A stretch of 64,000 nt of DNA from contig CANMWQ010000002.1 of assembly GCA_947501685.1 (NCBI GenBank), positions 186,001 through 250,000 of the forward strand, given 5' to 3'. The notes under the pieces are model-generated. The model was not told the DNA's origin, ran no database searches, and worked only from the letters and a program-made list of their open reading frames with translations. The first letter of the stretch is position 1. Every line of letters begins with the position of its first letter. Shown here in pieces: positions 8,542-16,804 of the stretch. A program made the position numbers and the translations under genes. Origin of the DNA: an uncultured Litoreibacter sp. (GTDB lineage Bacteria; Pseudomonadota; Alphaproteobacteria; Rhodobacterales; Rhodobacteraceae).

Positions 8542-9587
8542 TTCGGATGCCTCAGGCGCGGGTTCGAAATGATCGACAGGATGTCCGCCGTCAGGTTCAG
8601 CAAGATGTAGACTGCCGCGAAGATCAGGCAGCAGGCCTGCACCACGGGGATGTCACGGATTTTGACGCTGTCCACGAAAAGCTGGCCGATGCCGGGATAG
8701 ACGAAGACCACCTCGACCACGACGACGCCGGTCACAAGGAACGCAAGGTTCAAGGCGATCACTGTGATGATCGGTGCCAGCGCGTTTGGCAGCGCGTGTT
8801 TGACGATGACCCGCATCGGGCTGAGGCCCTTGAGCCGCGCCATTTCAATATAGGGCGAGGCCAGCAGGTTGATGATCGCCGCCCGTGTCATCCGCATCAT
8901 TTGCGCGGTGACGGCCAGCGTCAGGGTCAATGCGGGCAGCATGGTGCGGGTCAGGCGCTCGCTGAACTCCATGCCGGGGAAGATGTTGCTGAGCGACGGG
9001 AAGACCGGGTTCAGCACCGCCAGAAACAGGATCAGGATATAGGCGATGAAGAACTCCGGAGAGGAGATCGCCGACAATGTCGTGACGTTCATCGACTTGT
9101 CAAAAGCGGTGTTGCGGTACAGCGCAGTCAGCACGCCCAACGTGACGGCCAGCGGCACCGAGATCGCTGCAGACACGCCCGCAAGGAACAGCGTGTTTTT
9201 CAGCCGCGGAATGATCTGATCGACAACCGTCGTCACATCCGTGCCCACAGCGGTGGTGCCGAAATTCCCCGCAAACAGCGCTTGGCTCAGCGGCACACCA
9301 AGATCGCCCCGGATCGCACCGGCCAGCCACGAGAAATACCGCGTCACCGCGTTTTGGTTCAGCCCAAGTTGTTCGCGGATCGCGTTGACCGCCTCAGGGG
9401 TGGCACCCTGCCCAAGGATGGCCTCGGCAAAATCACCGGGCAGCGCGTTGACGGCCACAAAAATGATAATGGAGACAACGAAGAGGGTCACCAGACCCAA
9501 AAGCAGGCGCTGCACAATAATGCGGAATAGACCAGACAATGTTCTGTGAAGCCCCCAGACTCTTGGACAGGGGTAGCGTAGCGACAA
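8538..9587 (-). CDS. ABC transporter permease (DppB/OppB family)
   Basis: First inner-membrane subunit of the importer and the first transporter gene of the operon. The 349-aa reading contains the typical N-terminal helix IIVQRLLLGLVTLFVVS, the NALPGDFAEAILG motif, EQLGLNQ, and the EAA loop MARLKGLSPMRVIVKHALPNA. The first ~16 residues of the longest reading are not hydrophobic and look unlike family N-termini. An alternative TTG start at about 9539 (giving MSGLFRIIVQ) is plausible. It lies 74 nt or more downstream of the prolyl aminopeptidase gene and may share its transcript. Confidence 0.9.
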   Translation of the reverse strand: MSLRYPCPRVWGLHRTLSGLFRIIVQRLLLGLVTLFVVSIIIFVAVNALPGDFAEAILGQGATPEAVNAIREQLGLNQNAVTRYFSWLAGAIRGDLGVPLSQALFAGNFGTTAVGTDVTTVVDQIIPRLKNTLFLAGVSAAISVPLAVTLGVLTALYRNTAFDKSMNVTTLSAISSPEFFIAYILILFLAVLNPVFPSLSNIFPGMEFSERLTRTMLPALTLTLAVTAQMMRMTRAAIINLLASPYIEMARLKGLSPMRVIVKHALPNALAPIITVIALNLAFLVTGVVVVEVVFVYPGIGQLFVDSVKIRDIPVVQACCLIFAAVYILLNLTADILSIISNPRLRHPK

Positions 9588-9661
9588 AAGGGGGTCTGTA
9601 AAGCCCTTCTTGTGAAAATACGGCCCACAATTTCACGACTTAAGCCGAACGAACGGCCAAT

Positions 9662-10639
9662 CTAAGCCGCTCTTGCGTCCCGCAGAAGGTTAGTGATCCG
9701 CACCAGCTCCGCCGTGATACCTGGTTCCGACAGCGCATGACCGGCGGCGCCAATCAGGCTCAACTCCGCCTTCTGCCAGCCCTGCGCCAGATTATAGGCG
9801 GAATGCGGGGGGCAGATCATGTCGTAGCGTCCCTGCACGATATGGGCCGGGATATGCTCGATCAGATGACGTTTGGCCATGATGTCGCCGTCGCTATCAA
9901 GCCAGCCGCGATGGGTGAAATAATGGTTCTCAAGACGGGCAAAGGCGCGGGCATATTCGGCGGGGCTTTCGCCGGCGGTGTTGACCGACAGCGCGGCCAA
10001 GGCGTTTTCCCAGCCCGCCCAAGCGCGGCCATAGCGAATTTCCTGCTGCATATCGCCTGAGAACAAACGCCTTGCATAGGCCGCGATCATGTCACTGCGC
10101 TCGTCCTCGGGGATCAGGCTTTCAAACTTCTGCCACAAGTCAGGGAAAAACTGCCCCGCGCCGCCGCCGTAGAACCAATCCAGCTCCGCCTGCGTCATCA
10201 AAAAGACGCCGCGTAAAACAAGGTGGGAGACACGGTCGGGATGTGCCTCCGCATAGATCAGGGCCAAAGTGGCGCCCCAGCTGCCGCCAAAGACCACCCA
10301 ATCGTCGATATCAAGCCCGTCGCGGATCATCTCGATGTCGCGCACCAGATGCCATGTCGTGTTGTTCTCCACGCTGGCATGGGGCCTAGAACGCCCACAA
10401 CCGCGCTGGTCAAACAGGATGATCCGGTAGTGATCCGGATCAAAATAGCGCCGCATCGTCGGGCTGCACCCGCCCCCCGGTCCGCCATGCAACACCACAA
10501 CCGGCTGCCCGTCAGGGTTGCCGCATTGCTCTACATAGATGCGGTGCCCGTCGCCCACCGAGAGGACACGCTGATCGAACGGGTCAATCCCGGGATAAAG
10601 ATGCGTCGCTGCGCGGTTTTGTCCTGACCTCACGTCCAT
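9662..10639 (-). CDS. pip: Prolyl aminopeptidase (proline iminopeptidase)
   Basis: Serine peptidase of the alpha/beta-hydrolase fold (S33) that removes N-terminal proline from peptides in the cytoplasm; 325 aa is the family length. The oxyanion motif HGGPGGG (51-57), FDQRGCGRSRPH and nucleophile Ser120 in GGSWGATLAL are visible. The catalytic His is in GAAGHALSEPG near the C-terminus. Location directly upstream of a peptide-type ABC operon on the same strand suggests the two may jointly use imported Pro-peptides. It is divergent from ubiG with only 54 nt between start codons, so their promoters must overlap closely. Confidence 0.93.
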   Translation of the reverse strand: MDVRSGQNRAATHLYPGIDPFDQRVLSVGDGHRIYVEQCGNPDGQPVVVLHGGPGGGCSPTMRRYFDPDHYRIILFDQRGCGRSRPHASVENNTTWHLVRDIEMIRDGLDIDDWVVFGGSWGATLALIYAEAHPDRVSHLVLRGVFLMTQAELDWFYGGGAGQFFPDLWQKFESLIPEDERSDMIAAYARRLFSGDMQQEIRYGRAWAGWENALAALSVNTAGESPAEYARAFARLENHYFTHRGWLDSDGDIMAKRHLIEHIPAHIVQGRYDMICPPHSAYNLAQGWQKAELSLIGAAGHALSEPGITAELVRITNLLRDARAA

Positions 10640-10693
10640 GGCGACCTATATAACCCGTCAGAGCGGCGAAACCACGTCGAAATGAGGTAACCC

Positions 10694-11434
10694 ATGAACA
10701 CGACAGTTGATCCCGGCGAAATCGCAAAATTCGAGGCCATGGCCGCGGAGTGGTGGGATGTGAACGGCAAGTTCAAACCGCTGCATATGCTCAACCCGTG
10801 CCGGTTGGACTACATCACCAGCCAGATCGCCGCTGAGTTTGACCGTGACCTCAAAACGCGCGAGCCGTTCAAAGGCCTGCGCATTCTCGACATTGGCTGC
10901 GGCGGCGGGCTTCTGGCCGAACCTATGGCCCGGCTTGGTGCTGACGTGGTCGGCGCGGATGCGGCTGAACGCAATATTCCCGTGGCGCAGGTCCACGCTG
11001 AGCAATCCGGGCTGGAGATAGATTACCGCCACACCACCGCCGAGGCGATGGCCGCCGACGGTGAACAATTCGACGTGGTCTTGAACATGGAGGTGGTCGA
11101 GCACGTGGCCGACCCGCTCGCCTATCTGACCGCCTGCCAACAGCTGCTCAAGCCCGGAGGGCTGATGGTATGCTCCACCATCAACCGCAACCCGAAAAGC
11201 TACCTGATGGCCATTATCGGCGCGGAACACATCATGCGCTGGCTGCCCAAAGGCACGCATGAATGGAACAAGTTTATCACGCCCGATGAGCTGTTCGAAC
11301 TGATCAAACAGGCCGGGTTAGAGCCTGTTGACCGCACCGGTTTCGTGTTCAACCCAATCGCATGGAGCTGGTCTTTGTCGGACCGCGACCTATCGGTCAA
11401 CTATGTCACCGCCAGCGTGAAACCGGCCAGCTAG
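10694..11434 (+). CDS. ubiG: Ubiquinone biosynthesis O-methyltransferase
   Basis: SAM-dependent enzyme performing both O-methylations of the ubiquinone ring, associated with the inner membrane. 246 aa. SAM motif I is [18 protein letters not shown]; the downstream block [16 protein letters not shown] is characteristic of UbiG, as are the N-terminal [19 protein letters not shown] and the C-terminal [11 protein letters not shown]. The gene is a single unit whose TAG stop overlaps the stop of the convergent MarR gene (11431-11434). Confidence 0.95.
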   Translation: MNTTVDPGEIAKFEAMAAEWWDVNGKFKPLHMLNPCRLDYITSQIAAEFDRDLKTREPFKGLRILDIGCGGGLLAEPMARLGADVVGADAAERNIPVAQVHAEQSGLEIDYRHTTAEAMAADGEQFDVVLNMEVVEHVADPLAYLTACQQLLKPGGLMVCSTINRNPKSYLMAIIGAEHIMRWLPKGTHEWNKFITPDELFELIKQAGLEPVDRTGFVFNPIAWSWSLSDRDLSVNYVTASVKPAS

Positions 11435-11874
11435 TCAACGCGCCCCAGTCGGGTGCGCAGCTCGCGCAGAACCGGCAGGGTGGATTTCACCTTCTCGGCC
11501 CCGATTTTGTCGACGATCTCGGCAATCAACGGAGTGATCGCCGCCACGGCGGCATCCCGTGCGGCGCGCCCCGCCGGGCTGATCACGACCTGCTTGCGCC
11601 GCGCGTCGTCCCAATCGGGCGTCACATGGATATGCCCGGCCCATTCCAGCTTGTGCAGCGTGTTGGTCATCGCCCCGCGTGTCAGGTGAAACACCTGGGC
11701 CAATCGCGCGGGAGAGCGGGGCTCATCAATATTAGCCAGATGATTCAAGACCGAAAAATGCGACAGCTCCATCCCGCGCGGCAAGACCTTGCTCATCCGG
11801 TTCCGCGCGAGCTGATCTGCCATAAGCAGCTCTGAAAACAGCGCTGCGGCCAAAGAAGAATTCGTGTCGCTCAT
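11431..11874 (-). CDS. MarR-family transcriptional regulator
   Basis: DNA-binding repressor of winged-helix type. From the ATG at 11874 it is 147 aa. The recognition region is around [23 protein letters not shown], followed by the wing [18 protein letters not shown] longer reading from 11919 is possible, but it would place a 9-bp inverted repeat (11899-11924) inside the coding region and adds a poorly conserved-looking N-terminus, so the shorter start is preferred. No convincing Shine-Dalgarno precedes either start. It lies downstream of grxC on the same strand; its target is unknown, though the hairpin just upstream could be its operator. Confidence 0.85.
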   Translation of the reverse strand: MSDTNSSLAAALFSELLMADQLARNRMSKVLPRGMELSHFSVLNHLANIDEPRSPARLAQVFHLTRGAMTNTLHKLEWAGHIHVTPDWDDARRKQVVISPAGRAARDAAVAAITPLIAEIVDKIGAEKVKSTLPVLRELRTRLGRVD

Positions 11875-11898
11875 GCGGCGGCAGTATAGGGAGAAAGC

Positions 11899-11924
11899 CC
11901 CGCGTGTCATGCGAAACACGCGGG
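11899..11924 (-). terminator. 9-bp perfect inverted repeat between grxC and marR
   Basis: CCCGCGTGT and ACACGCGGG flank an 8-nt loop. On the minus strand the stem is followed by GGGGCTTTCTCCC, a weak pyrimidine tract. It could terminate the comF-grxC transcript or be a MarR operator close to the downstream regulator gene; the sequence does not separate the two. Confidence 0.55.
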
Positions 11925-11945
11925 TCCTTGGATAAGCCTGGCTTG

Positions 11946-12203
11946 CTAGGCCGCAAGCATCGGATCGAGCTTTCCGGCGCGCTCAAGCTGGTGCAGCTCG
12001 TCGCTGCCCCCGACATGGGTGCCGTTGATGAAAATCTGCGGCACCGTACGCCCGCCATTTGCGCGCTGGATCATTGTGGCTTTCTGGCCCGCATCCCGCG
12101 ACACGTCGGTCTCGTCAAAGGACACACCTTTCTTCTTCAACAGGTTCTTCGCCGCGCGGCAGTAACCACAGAACGGGGAGGTGTAGATTTCGACTTTGGC
12201 CAT
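11946..12203 (-). CDS. grxC: Glutaredoxin 3
   Basis: Small thiol-disulfide oxidoreductase of the cytoplasm, reduced by glutathione. 85 aa. The active site is CGYC (residues 12-15) instead of the more common CPYC. The GSH-binding TVPQIFING and GGSDEL blocks are intact, so dithiol chemistry is expected. It starts 36 nt after the comF stop on the same strand and probably shares its transcript. CGYC variants occur in alphaproteobacterial Grx3, so I do not regard this as inactivating. Confidence 0.95.
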   Translation of the reverse strand: MAKVEIYTSPFCGYCRAAKNLLKKKGVSFDETDVSRDAGQKATMIQRANGGRTVPQIFINGTHVGGSDELHQLERAGKLDPMLAA

Positions 12204-12238
12204 GACAGCGCCTTTCTGAGTTCAAATGTCGCACTCAG

Positions 12239-12952
12239 TTAGGCGTCTTTCGCCACCCGCGCTAGTATGAGCACGTCAATGTGATCGGCCCCTGCCTCTC
12301 GGCACGCCTCGGTTGCGGCGGCCAATGTCGCGCCGGAGGTCATCACGTCATCGACCAAAAGCACGCGCTTCCCCTGAAGTGCACCGCCCCGTTTCGGGTG
12401 CGGCACAATCGCGCGTTCCATCGCCACGAACCTGTTGTCCCGCGACACCCCGTCCATTGGTTTCGTCGCCTGTGGCCGCTGCAACGCATCCGGCAAATAA
12501 GTCAGCCCCGTTAGCCGCGCGATCTCCCGAGCCAACAATCCCGCCTGGTTGTAGCGCCGCTTGAGGAACCGCAGCCAGTGCAGCGGCACGGGGATCACAA
12601 GTGTATCTCCTGGCATCTCGGGCAGCATCCCTACCATCCACCGCGCTGCGGGTTTGGCCAGATCGGTCCGGTCGCCATGTTTCAACCCAAGCACCATTTT
12701 GCGTGCATTGTCGCGGTAGAGCAGCGCGGCATATCCACGCGACCACGGGCGCGCGATCTGGATGCAATCGTCGCATTGCACGTCGCCCAGCTCATCCTCG
12801 CCCGGCAACGGCACCCCGCATTTGCAGCAGGTCAGACCCTGAATGAACGCCGTGCGCCCCCAACATTCGGGACAAAGGGAGAAGTCATCTTCCACCATTT
12901 CCGCGCAGGTTAGGCATTGTGACGGGTAGATCAGGCGCAACACGGTTTGCAT
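12239..12952 (-). CDS. comF: ComF-family phosphoribosyltransferase-like protein
   Basis: Related to the ComF protein of natural transformation, but widespread in non-competent bacteria; the exact reaction is unknown. The 237-aa protein has an N-terminal double zinc-ribbon: CLTC...CPEC and CCKC...CDDC, all within the first ~70 residues. The PRPP-binding motif VLLVDDVMTSGATL is near the C-terminus. It is divergent from the methyltransferase gene at 13003 with a 50-nt gap and lies upstream of grxC. Confidence 0.92.
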   Translation of the reverse strand: MQTVLRLIYPSQCLTCAEMVEDDFSLCPECWGRTAFIQGLTCCKCGVPLPGEDELGDVQCDDCIQIARPWSRGYAALLYRDNARKMVLGLKHGDRTDLAKPAARWMVGMLPEMPGDTLVIPVPLHWLRFLKRRYNQAGLLAREIARLTGLTYLPDALQRPQATKPMDGVSRDNRFVAMERAIVPHPKRGGALQGKRVLLVDDVMTSGATLAAATEACREAGADHIDVLILARVAKDA

Positions 12953-13002
12953 TTTGGCGTTCGACCTCTAAGTAGCGGCGCAGCCCCGAGAGAGAATGCA
13001 CA

Positions 13003-13860
13003 ATGTCCAACCCGCCCATTTTGTTTAACAGATCCGCGCTAAAAGCGCGGCGCGCCCGTGCGATCTGTCAGGGCCCGGCGCTTTTTCTGCACCAAGAGGC
13101 GGCAATCGAGATTTCAGAAAGACTGAAAGACATTAACAGGGCGTTTACCAAGGTCGCGGTGGTGACAGGGTTCCCCGACCTGTGGCAGGCAGAGTTCTCG
13201 AAGGCCACGGTTGTACCCGATGACGATATACTGGCGCTCGAAACGCAATCCTTTGATCTGGTGATCCACGCGATGTGCTTGCACCAGTCCAACGACCCCG
13301 TCGGGCAGCTCGTACAATGCCAACGCGCGCTGCGCCCCGACGGCGTCTTTATCGCAGCACTTTTTGGTGGCCAAACCCTGACCGAGCTGCGCGCCGCCAT
13401 TTCACAAGCCGAGGTGGAGGTCACGGGCGGGCTGTCGCCGCGCATCTCCCCGATGGTGGATATCAGGGATGCAGGCGCGCTTTTGCAGCGGTCGGGCTTT
13501 GCGCTGCCAGTGGCCGACGCCGACCCGCGTCAGGTCTCCTACGCCAGCACCGCTGCGCTGATGCACGACCTGCGCGCCATGGGGGAAGCCAACGCGCTGG
13601 CGGACCGCGACAAACGCATCCCGCCTCGCGCGTTGTTCACAAAACTGGAAGCGATCTACCCAAAGACCGCCGAGCGGGTGGTCGCGACCTTCGAGATGCT
13701 CTATCTGACAGGCTGGGCGCCCGATGCCAGCCAGCAAAAACCTTTGCGGCCCGGCAGCGCCAAGGCGCGTTTGGCCGACGCGTTGAAGACCGTCGAGATG
13801 AATGAAGACGCCGTGCCTGTGATTTCCGGGGCGGACCTGACTGATGAAAGTGACACGTGA
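13003..13860 (+). CDS. NDUFAF5-like / BioC-like SAM-fold protein
   Basis: 285 aa, class I methyltransferase fold related to the mitochondrial complex I assembly factor NDUFAF5. The N-terminus (LFNRSALKARRARA, then FLHQEAAIEISERL) and the central MCLHQSNDPVGQLVQCQRAL are recognisable family features. Motif I, normally a Gly-rich SAM loop, reads VAVVTGFPDLWQ here and lacks the GxGxG pattern. In the human homolog the reaction is arginine hydroxylation of a complex I subunit; whether the bacterial protein does this is inference. It overlaps hemH (TGATG) and so is co-translated with it, divergent from comF. Confidence 0.82.
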   Translation: MSNPPILFNRSALKARRARAICQGPALFLHQEAAIEISERLKDINRAFTKVAVVTGFPDLWQAEFSKATVVPDDDILALETQSFDLVIHAMCLHQSNDPVGQLVQCQRALRPDGVFIAALFGGQTLTELRAAISQAEVEVTGGLSPRISPMVDIRDAGALLQRSGFALPVADADPRQVSYASTAALMHDLRAMGEANALADRDKRIPPRALFTKLEAIYPKTAERVVATFEMLYLTGWAPDASQQKPLRPGSAKARLADALKTVEMNEDAVPVISGADLTDESDT

Positions 13861-14915
13861 TGACCAACAGGCCGTTCAACGACTTGCCCCATGCGGAGCC
13901 CGACCACCCGAAGGTGCGTTTTGGCAAGGTGGGCATCCTTCTGGCCAATCTCGGCACGCCGGACGACTACACCTATTGGCCCATGCGCCGCTATCTTAGC
14001 GAGTTTTTGTCTGACAAGCGGGTGGTCGATTACTCCGCCTGGCTCTGGCAGCCTTTGTTGCAGGGCATCATCTTGTCAAAGCGGCCCTTTTCCAGCGGCA
14101 AAGCCTACGAGTCGATCTGGAACCACGAGGCCGGTGAAAGCCCGTTGCTGACCATCACCAAGGACCAGACCAAGGCAATCAAGGCGCAGATGCACGCGCA
14201 GTTCGGCGACCGGGTTGAGGTGGATTTCTGCATGCGCTACGGCAACCCGTCGACCAAGTCGAAGGTCCGCGAAATGGTGGAAAATGGCTGCGACCGCATC
14301 CTGTTCTTCCCGCTCTATCCGCATTATGCGGGCGCGACATCTGCCACCGCAAATGACCAGCTGTTCAGGGCGTTGATGGAAGAAAAATGGCAACCCTCCG
14401 TGCGGACAGTTCCGGCCTATTACGACCAGCCAAGCTACATTGACGCGCTCGCGAAATCGGTTGAGGAGGCTTATTCAAAGCTCGATCACCGTCCCGATGT
14501 GCTGGTGACCTCCTATCACGGCGTGCCAAAACGCTACTTGATGGAGGGCGATCCCTATCATTGCCAATGCCAGAAAACCTCACGCCTGCTGCGCGAACGG
14601 TTGGGCTGGGACGAGGGCGCGATCAAGACGACCTTCCAGTCGAAATTCGGCCCCGAAGAGTGGTTGCAACCCTACACCGTGGAAGAGGTCGCGCGGTTGG
14701 CTGAAGCCGGTCACAAACGCATTGCGGTGATTGCCCCGGCCTTTTCGGCCGACTGCATCGAGACCCTTGAAGAGATCAACGAAGAGATCAAAGAAAGCTT
14801 CGAAGAAGCAGGGGGCGAGGCGTTTACCTACATCCCATGCCTCAACGATCAGCCAGCGCATATCGCAGCGCTGTCCCACGTAATCACAGAGAACCTGAAA
14901 GGCTGGATCGACTAG
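13860..14915 (+). CDS. hemH: Ferrochelatase
   Basis: Inserts Fe2+ into protoporphyrin IX as the last step of protoheme synthesis. About 351 aa from the ATG at 13860, whose first base is the last base of the upstream TGA; a GTG at 13857 is the longer alternative. Family landmarks: NLGTPD, the FFPLYPHYAGAT region, the metal-site His in TSYHGVPKRYL, DPYHCQCQKTSRLL and TLEEINEEIKE. No C-terminal [2Fe-2S] cysteine cluster is visible. Co-translation with an NDUFAF5-like protein links heme supply and respiratory-complex assembly, though this is only suggestive. Confidence 0.96.
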   Translation: MTNRPFNDLPHAEPDHPKVRFGKVGILLANLGTPDDYTYWPMRRYLSEFLSDKRVVDYSAWLWQPLLQGIILSKRPFSSGKAYESIWNHEAGESPLLTITKDQTKAIKAQMHAQFGDRVEVDFCMRYGNPSTKSKVREMVENGCDRILFFPLYPHYAGATSATANDQLFRALMEEKWQPSVRTVPAYYDQPSYIDALAKSVEEAYSKLDHRPDVLVTSYHGVPKRYLMEGDPYHCQCQKTSRLLRERLGWDEGAIKTTFQSKFGPEEWLQPYTVEEVARLAEAGHKRIAVIAPAFSADCIETLEEINEEIKESFEEAGGEAFTYIPCLNDQPAHIAALSHVITENLKGWID

Positions 14916-14928
14916 ACCCGGCTACTTT

Positions 14929-15060
14929 CTAGCTTTCTGAAACCGGGCGGCCTTTGAAGATTTGCTGGCCTACGCGAACGCAGATGATGCCGTCCTCCAA
15001 GGCTTTCACGAAGATGCCTTGAATTGAAACACACGAGCCGATTGTGATCGTTTTAAACAT
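14929..15060 (-). CDS. Small protein of 43 residues, unknown function
   Basis: Found by reading the gap between hemH and mutT. It starts with ATG at 15060 and ends with TAG, and the start is preceded by a strong purine-rich site (GGGGGAGGGA) at suitable spacing. The product begins MFKTITIGSCVS, contains GIFVKALEDGIICVRVG, and ends KGRPVSES; it is beta-strand-like, slightly basic, with two Cys and no signal peptide or membrane helix. The upstream 90 nt are AT-rich relative to the neighbourhood and could hold its own promoter. I believe similar short proteins recur in Rhodobacteraceae but cannot verify this. No function is proposed. Confidence 0.72.
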   Translation of the reverse strand: MFKTITIGSCVSIQGIFVKALEDGIICVRVGQQIFKGRPVSES

Positions 15061-15146
15061 GATGCTTTTCCCTCCCCCAAGGTAAGGTCAGATTACTGCG
15101 TCTTTCCACGAATTCCAGCAATAAATTGTTACAATATCGTTAATTG

Positions 15147-15158
15147 GCGAAATTTCGC
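15147..15158 (-). other. Perfect 12-bp palindrome at the mutT stop
   Basis: GCGAAATTTCGC directly follows and overlaps the mutT stop codon. There is no loop and no T tract, so it is a poor terminator; it could be a protein-binding site upstream of the small gene at 15060. Confidence 0.3.
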
Positions 15159-15556
15159 TATAACAGATCTCGCAGCATCGCGATCAACGGGATATCGGCT
15201 GGCGGCATCGGGTAATTGCGCAGCTCTCCGACTCGGGTCCAGGCCAAAGTTTGCCCCTCTTTGGGCTGCGGAGTCCCCTCCCATTTGCGGCAGGCGAAAA
15301 CTGGCATCAGCAAGTGGAAATCATCGTAGCCATGGCTCGCAAAGGTCAATGGGGCAAGGCAACTTTGCCATGTGTTGATCCCCAGCTCCTCGTCCAATTC
15401 GCGGATCAAAGCGGCTTCTGGCGTCTCTCCCGGCTCGACTTTTCCACCCGGAAATTCCCACAGCCCGGCCATGGATTTTCCCTCCGGTCGTTGGGCCAGA
15501 AGGATGCGACCATCGACGTCAATCAGGGCCACGGCAGAGACCAAAATCGTCTTCAT
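15158..15556 (-). CDS. mutT: Nudix hydrolase, MutT-type 8-oxo-dGTP diphosphatase
   Basis: Sanitises oxidised guanine nucleotides. 132 aa from the ATG at 15556, which overlaps the argJ stop by 4 nt. The Nudix box is complete: GGKVEPGETPEAALIREL followed by DEELGI, with all Glu ligands present. The MutT-type start KTILVSAVALID and GRILLAQRPEGKSMAGLWEFPGG support the subfamily. A longer reading to 15814 exists, but its extra N-terminus is simply another frame of argJ. Third gene of the PPIase-argJ-mutT operon. Confidence 0.94.
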   Translation of the reverse strand: MKTILVSAVALIDVDGRILLAQRPEGKSMAGLWEFPGGKVEPGETPEAALIRELDEELGINTWQSCLAPLTFASHGYDDFHLLMPVFACRKWEGTPQPKEGQTLAWTRVGELRNYPMPPADIPLIAMLRDLL

Positions 15557-16785
15557 GACCGATAATCCGCATTTATCGAAATGTAGCCATAAGTCAAATC
15601 GCAGGTCCAAACTGTGGCAGATCCGTCTCCAACGCCCAGCTGGACCGAAATCTTGATCTCCTGATTCGCCATATAGGCGGACGCGGCCTCTTCGGAGTAG
15701 CCTTCCGCGCGCCAGCCATTCTCCGCCACGACAATATCTCCAAAGGCAATGCCCAGCCGATCCCGGTCCGCTTGCGCACCGGATTTTCCGACCGCCATCA
15801 CGATGCGGCCCCAATTCGCGTCCTCGCCCGCAATCGCGGTTTTCACCAAAGGCGAATTCGCGCAGGCCATCGCCACCCGCTTTGCGTCCGCGTCATCTGC
15901 CGCGCCGCTCACTGCAATCTCGACGAATTTGGTCGCCCCTTCGCCGTCCCGCACGACCTGATGCGCCAAATCCAGCATCACCCCATGCAAAGCCGTCTCA
16001 AACGCGCCGTTCCCCGCCACATCAACGCCGGACGCCCCGGTGGCCATCGCAATCAAGCTGTCAGAGGTGGAAGTGTCGCTGTCCACCGTGATCGCGTTGA
16101 ACGTGCCTTCATTGAGCCCAGAGACCAGCGCTTGCAGCGCGTGACCGTCAATTTTCGCGTCGGTGAAAATATAGACCAGCATCGTCGCCATATCCGGCGC
16201 GATCATGCCGGAGCCTTTGGCAATGCCCGCGATCTTTACGCGGCTGCCGTCAATCAGCACCTCGGCGCTCGCGCCTTTGGGAAACGTGTCCGTCGTCATG
16301 ATCGCAGAGGCAGCGTCCGCGATCCCATCCGCCGACAAATCGCCTCGCAACTGGCCCAGCATGTCCGTGATCTTGGCATCTGGCAGAGGCTCGCCAATCA
16401 CTCCGGTTGAGCTGGTATAGACATGCCCCTGCGGCACATCGAGCGCCTCGGACACCTTTGCCGTGATCCGCTCAACCGACGCCGTGCCATTGCGCCCGGT
16501 AAACGCATTTGAATTCCCGGAGTTGACCAAAATGGCAAAGCCTTTGGTCGCATCCACAATCTGCCCAAGTTTGTCCTGACAATCCAAGACGGAGGCTGAG
16601 CGTGTCGCAGACCGCGTGAACACTCCGGCTACCGACGCGCCGGGCGCTATTTCCGCCAGCATCACATCGGTGCGGCCTTGATACTTTACCCCCGCCGCAG
16701 CCACGGCAAAGCGCACGCCGTCGATTTCGGGCAAGTCGGGAAACCCACCGGCGGGCGCCAGAGGGGAGAGGTCAAGATCGGCCAT
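15553..16785 (-). CDS. argJ: Bifunctional glutamate N-acetyltransferase/ornithine acetyltransferase
   Basis: Arginine biosynthesis: recycles the acetyl group from N-acetylornithine to glutamate. 410 aa. The self-cleavage site is GMIAPDMATMLVYIFTD, where the Thr of MATML becomes the nucleophile of the beta chain. Other landmarks are KYQGRTDVMLAEI, NSGNSNAFTG, STGVIGEPLP, FNAITVDSDTSTSDS and ANWGRIVMAVGKSG. It starts 19 nt after the PPIase stop and overlaps mutT by 4 nt. Having an intact cleavage site indicates the cyclic acetylation pathway. Confidence 0.96.
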   Translation of the reverse strand: MADLDLSPLAPAGGFPDLPEIDGVRFAVAAAGVKYQGRTDVMLAEIAPGASVAGVFTRSATRSASVLDCQDKLGQIVDATKGFAILVNSGNSNAFTGRNGTASVERITAKVSEALDVPQGHVYTSSTGVIGEPLPDAKITDMLGQLRGDLSADGIADAASAIMTTDTFPKGASAEVLIDGSRVKIAGIAKGSGMIAPDMATMLVYIFTDAKIDGHALQALVSGLNEGTFNAITVDSDTSTSDSLIAMATGASGVDVAGNGAFETALHGVMLDLAHQVVRDGEGATKFVEIAVSGAADDADAKRVAMACANSPLVKTAIAGEDANWGRIVMAVGKSGAQADRDRLGIAFGDIVVAENGWRAEGYSEEAASAYMANQEIKISVQLGVGDGSATVWTCDLTYGYISINADYRS

Positions 16786-16804
16786 GCAGATGGCTCCTGT
16801 CGGT

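Noticed and set aside
8547-9530. 327-aa plus-strand frame over the first permease
   Set aside because: Antisense to a permease with complete helices and EAA loop; extreme Arg/Gln/His bias.
9552-9598. CCCCCAGAC and GGGGGTCTG as a possible terminator stem
   Set aside because: The two are complementary in the parallel direction only, so they cannot form a hairpin.
15557-15814. N-terminal extension of mutT
   Set aside because: This part is simply another frame within argJ; the ATG at 15556 gives the family start and ATGA coupling.
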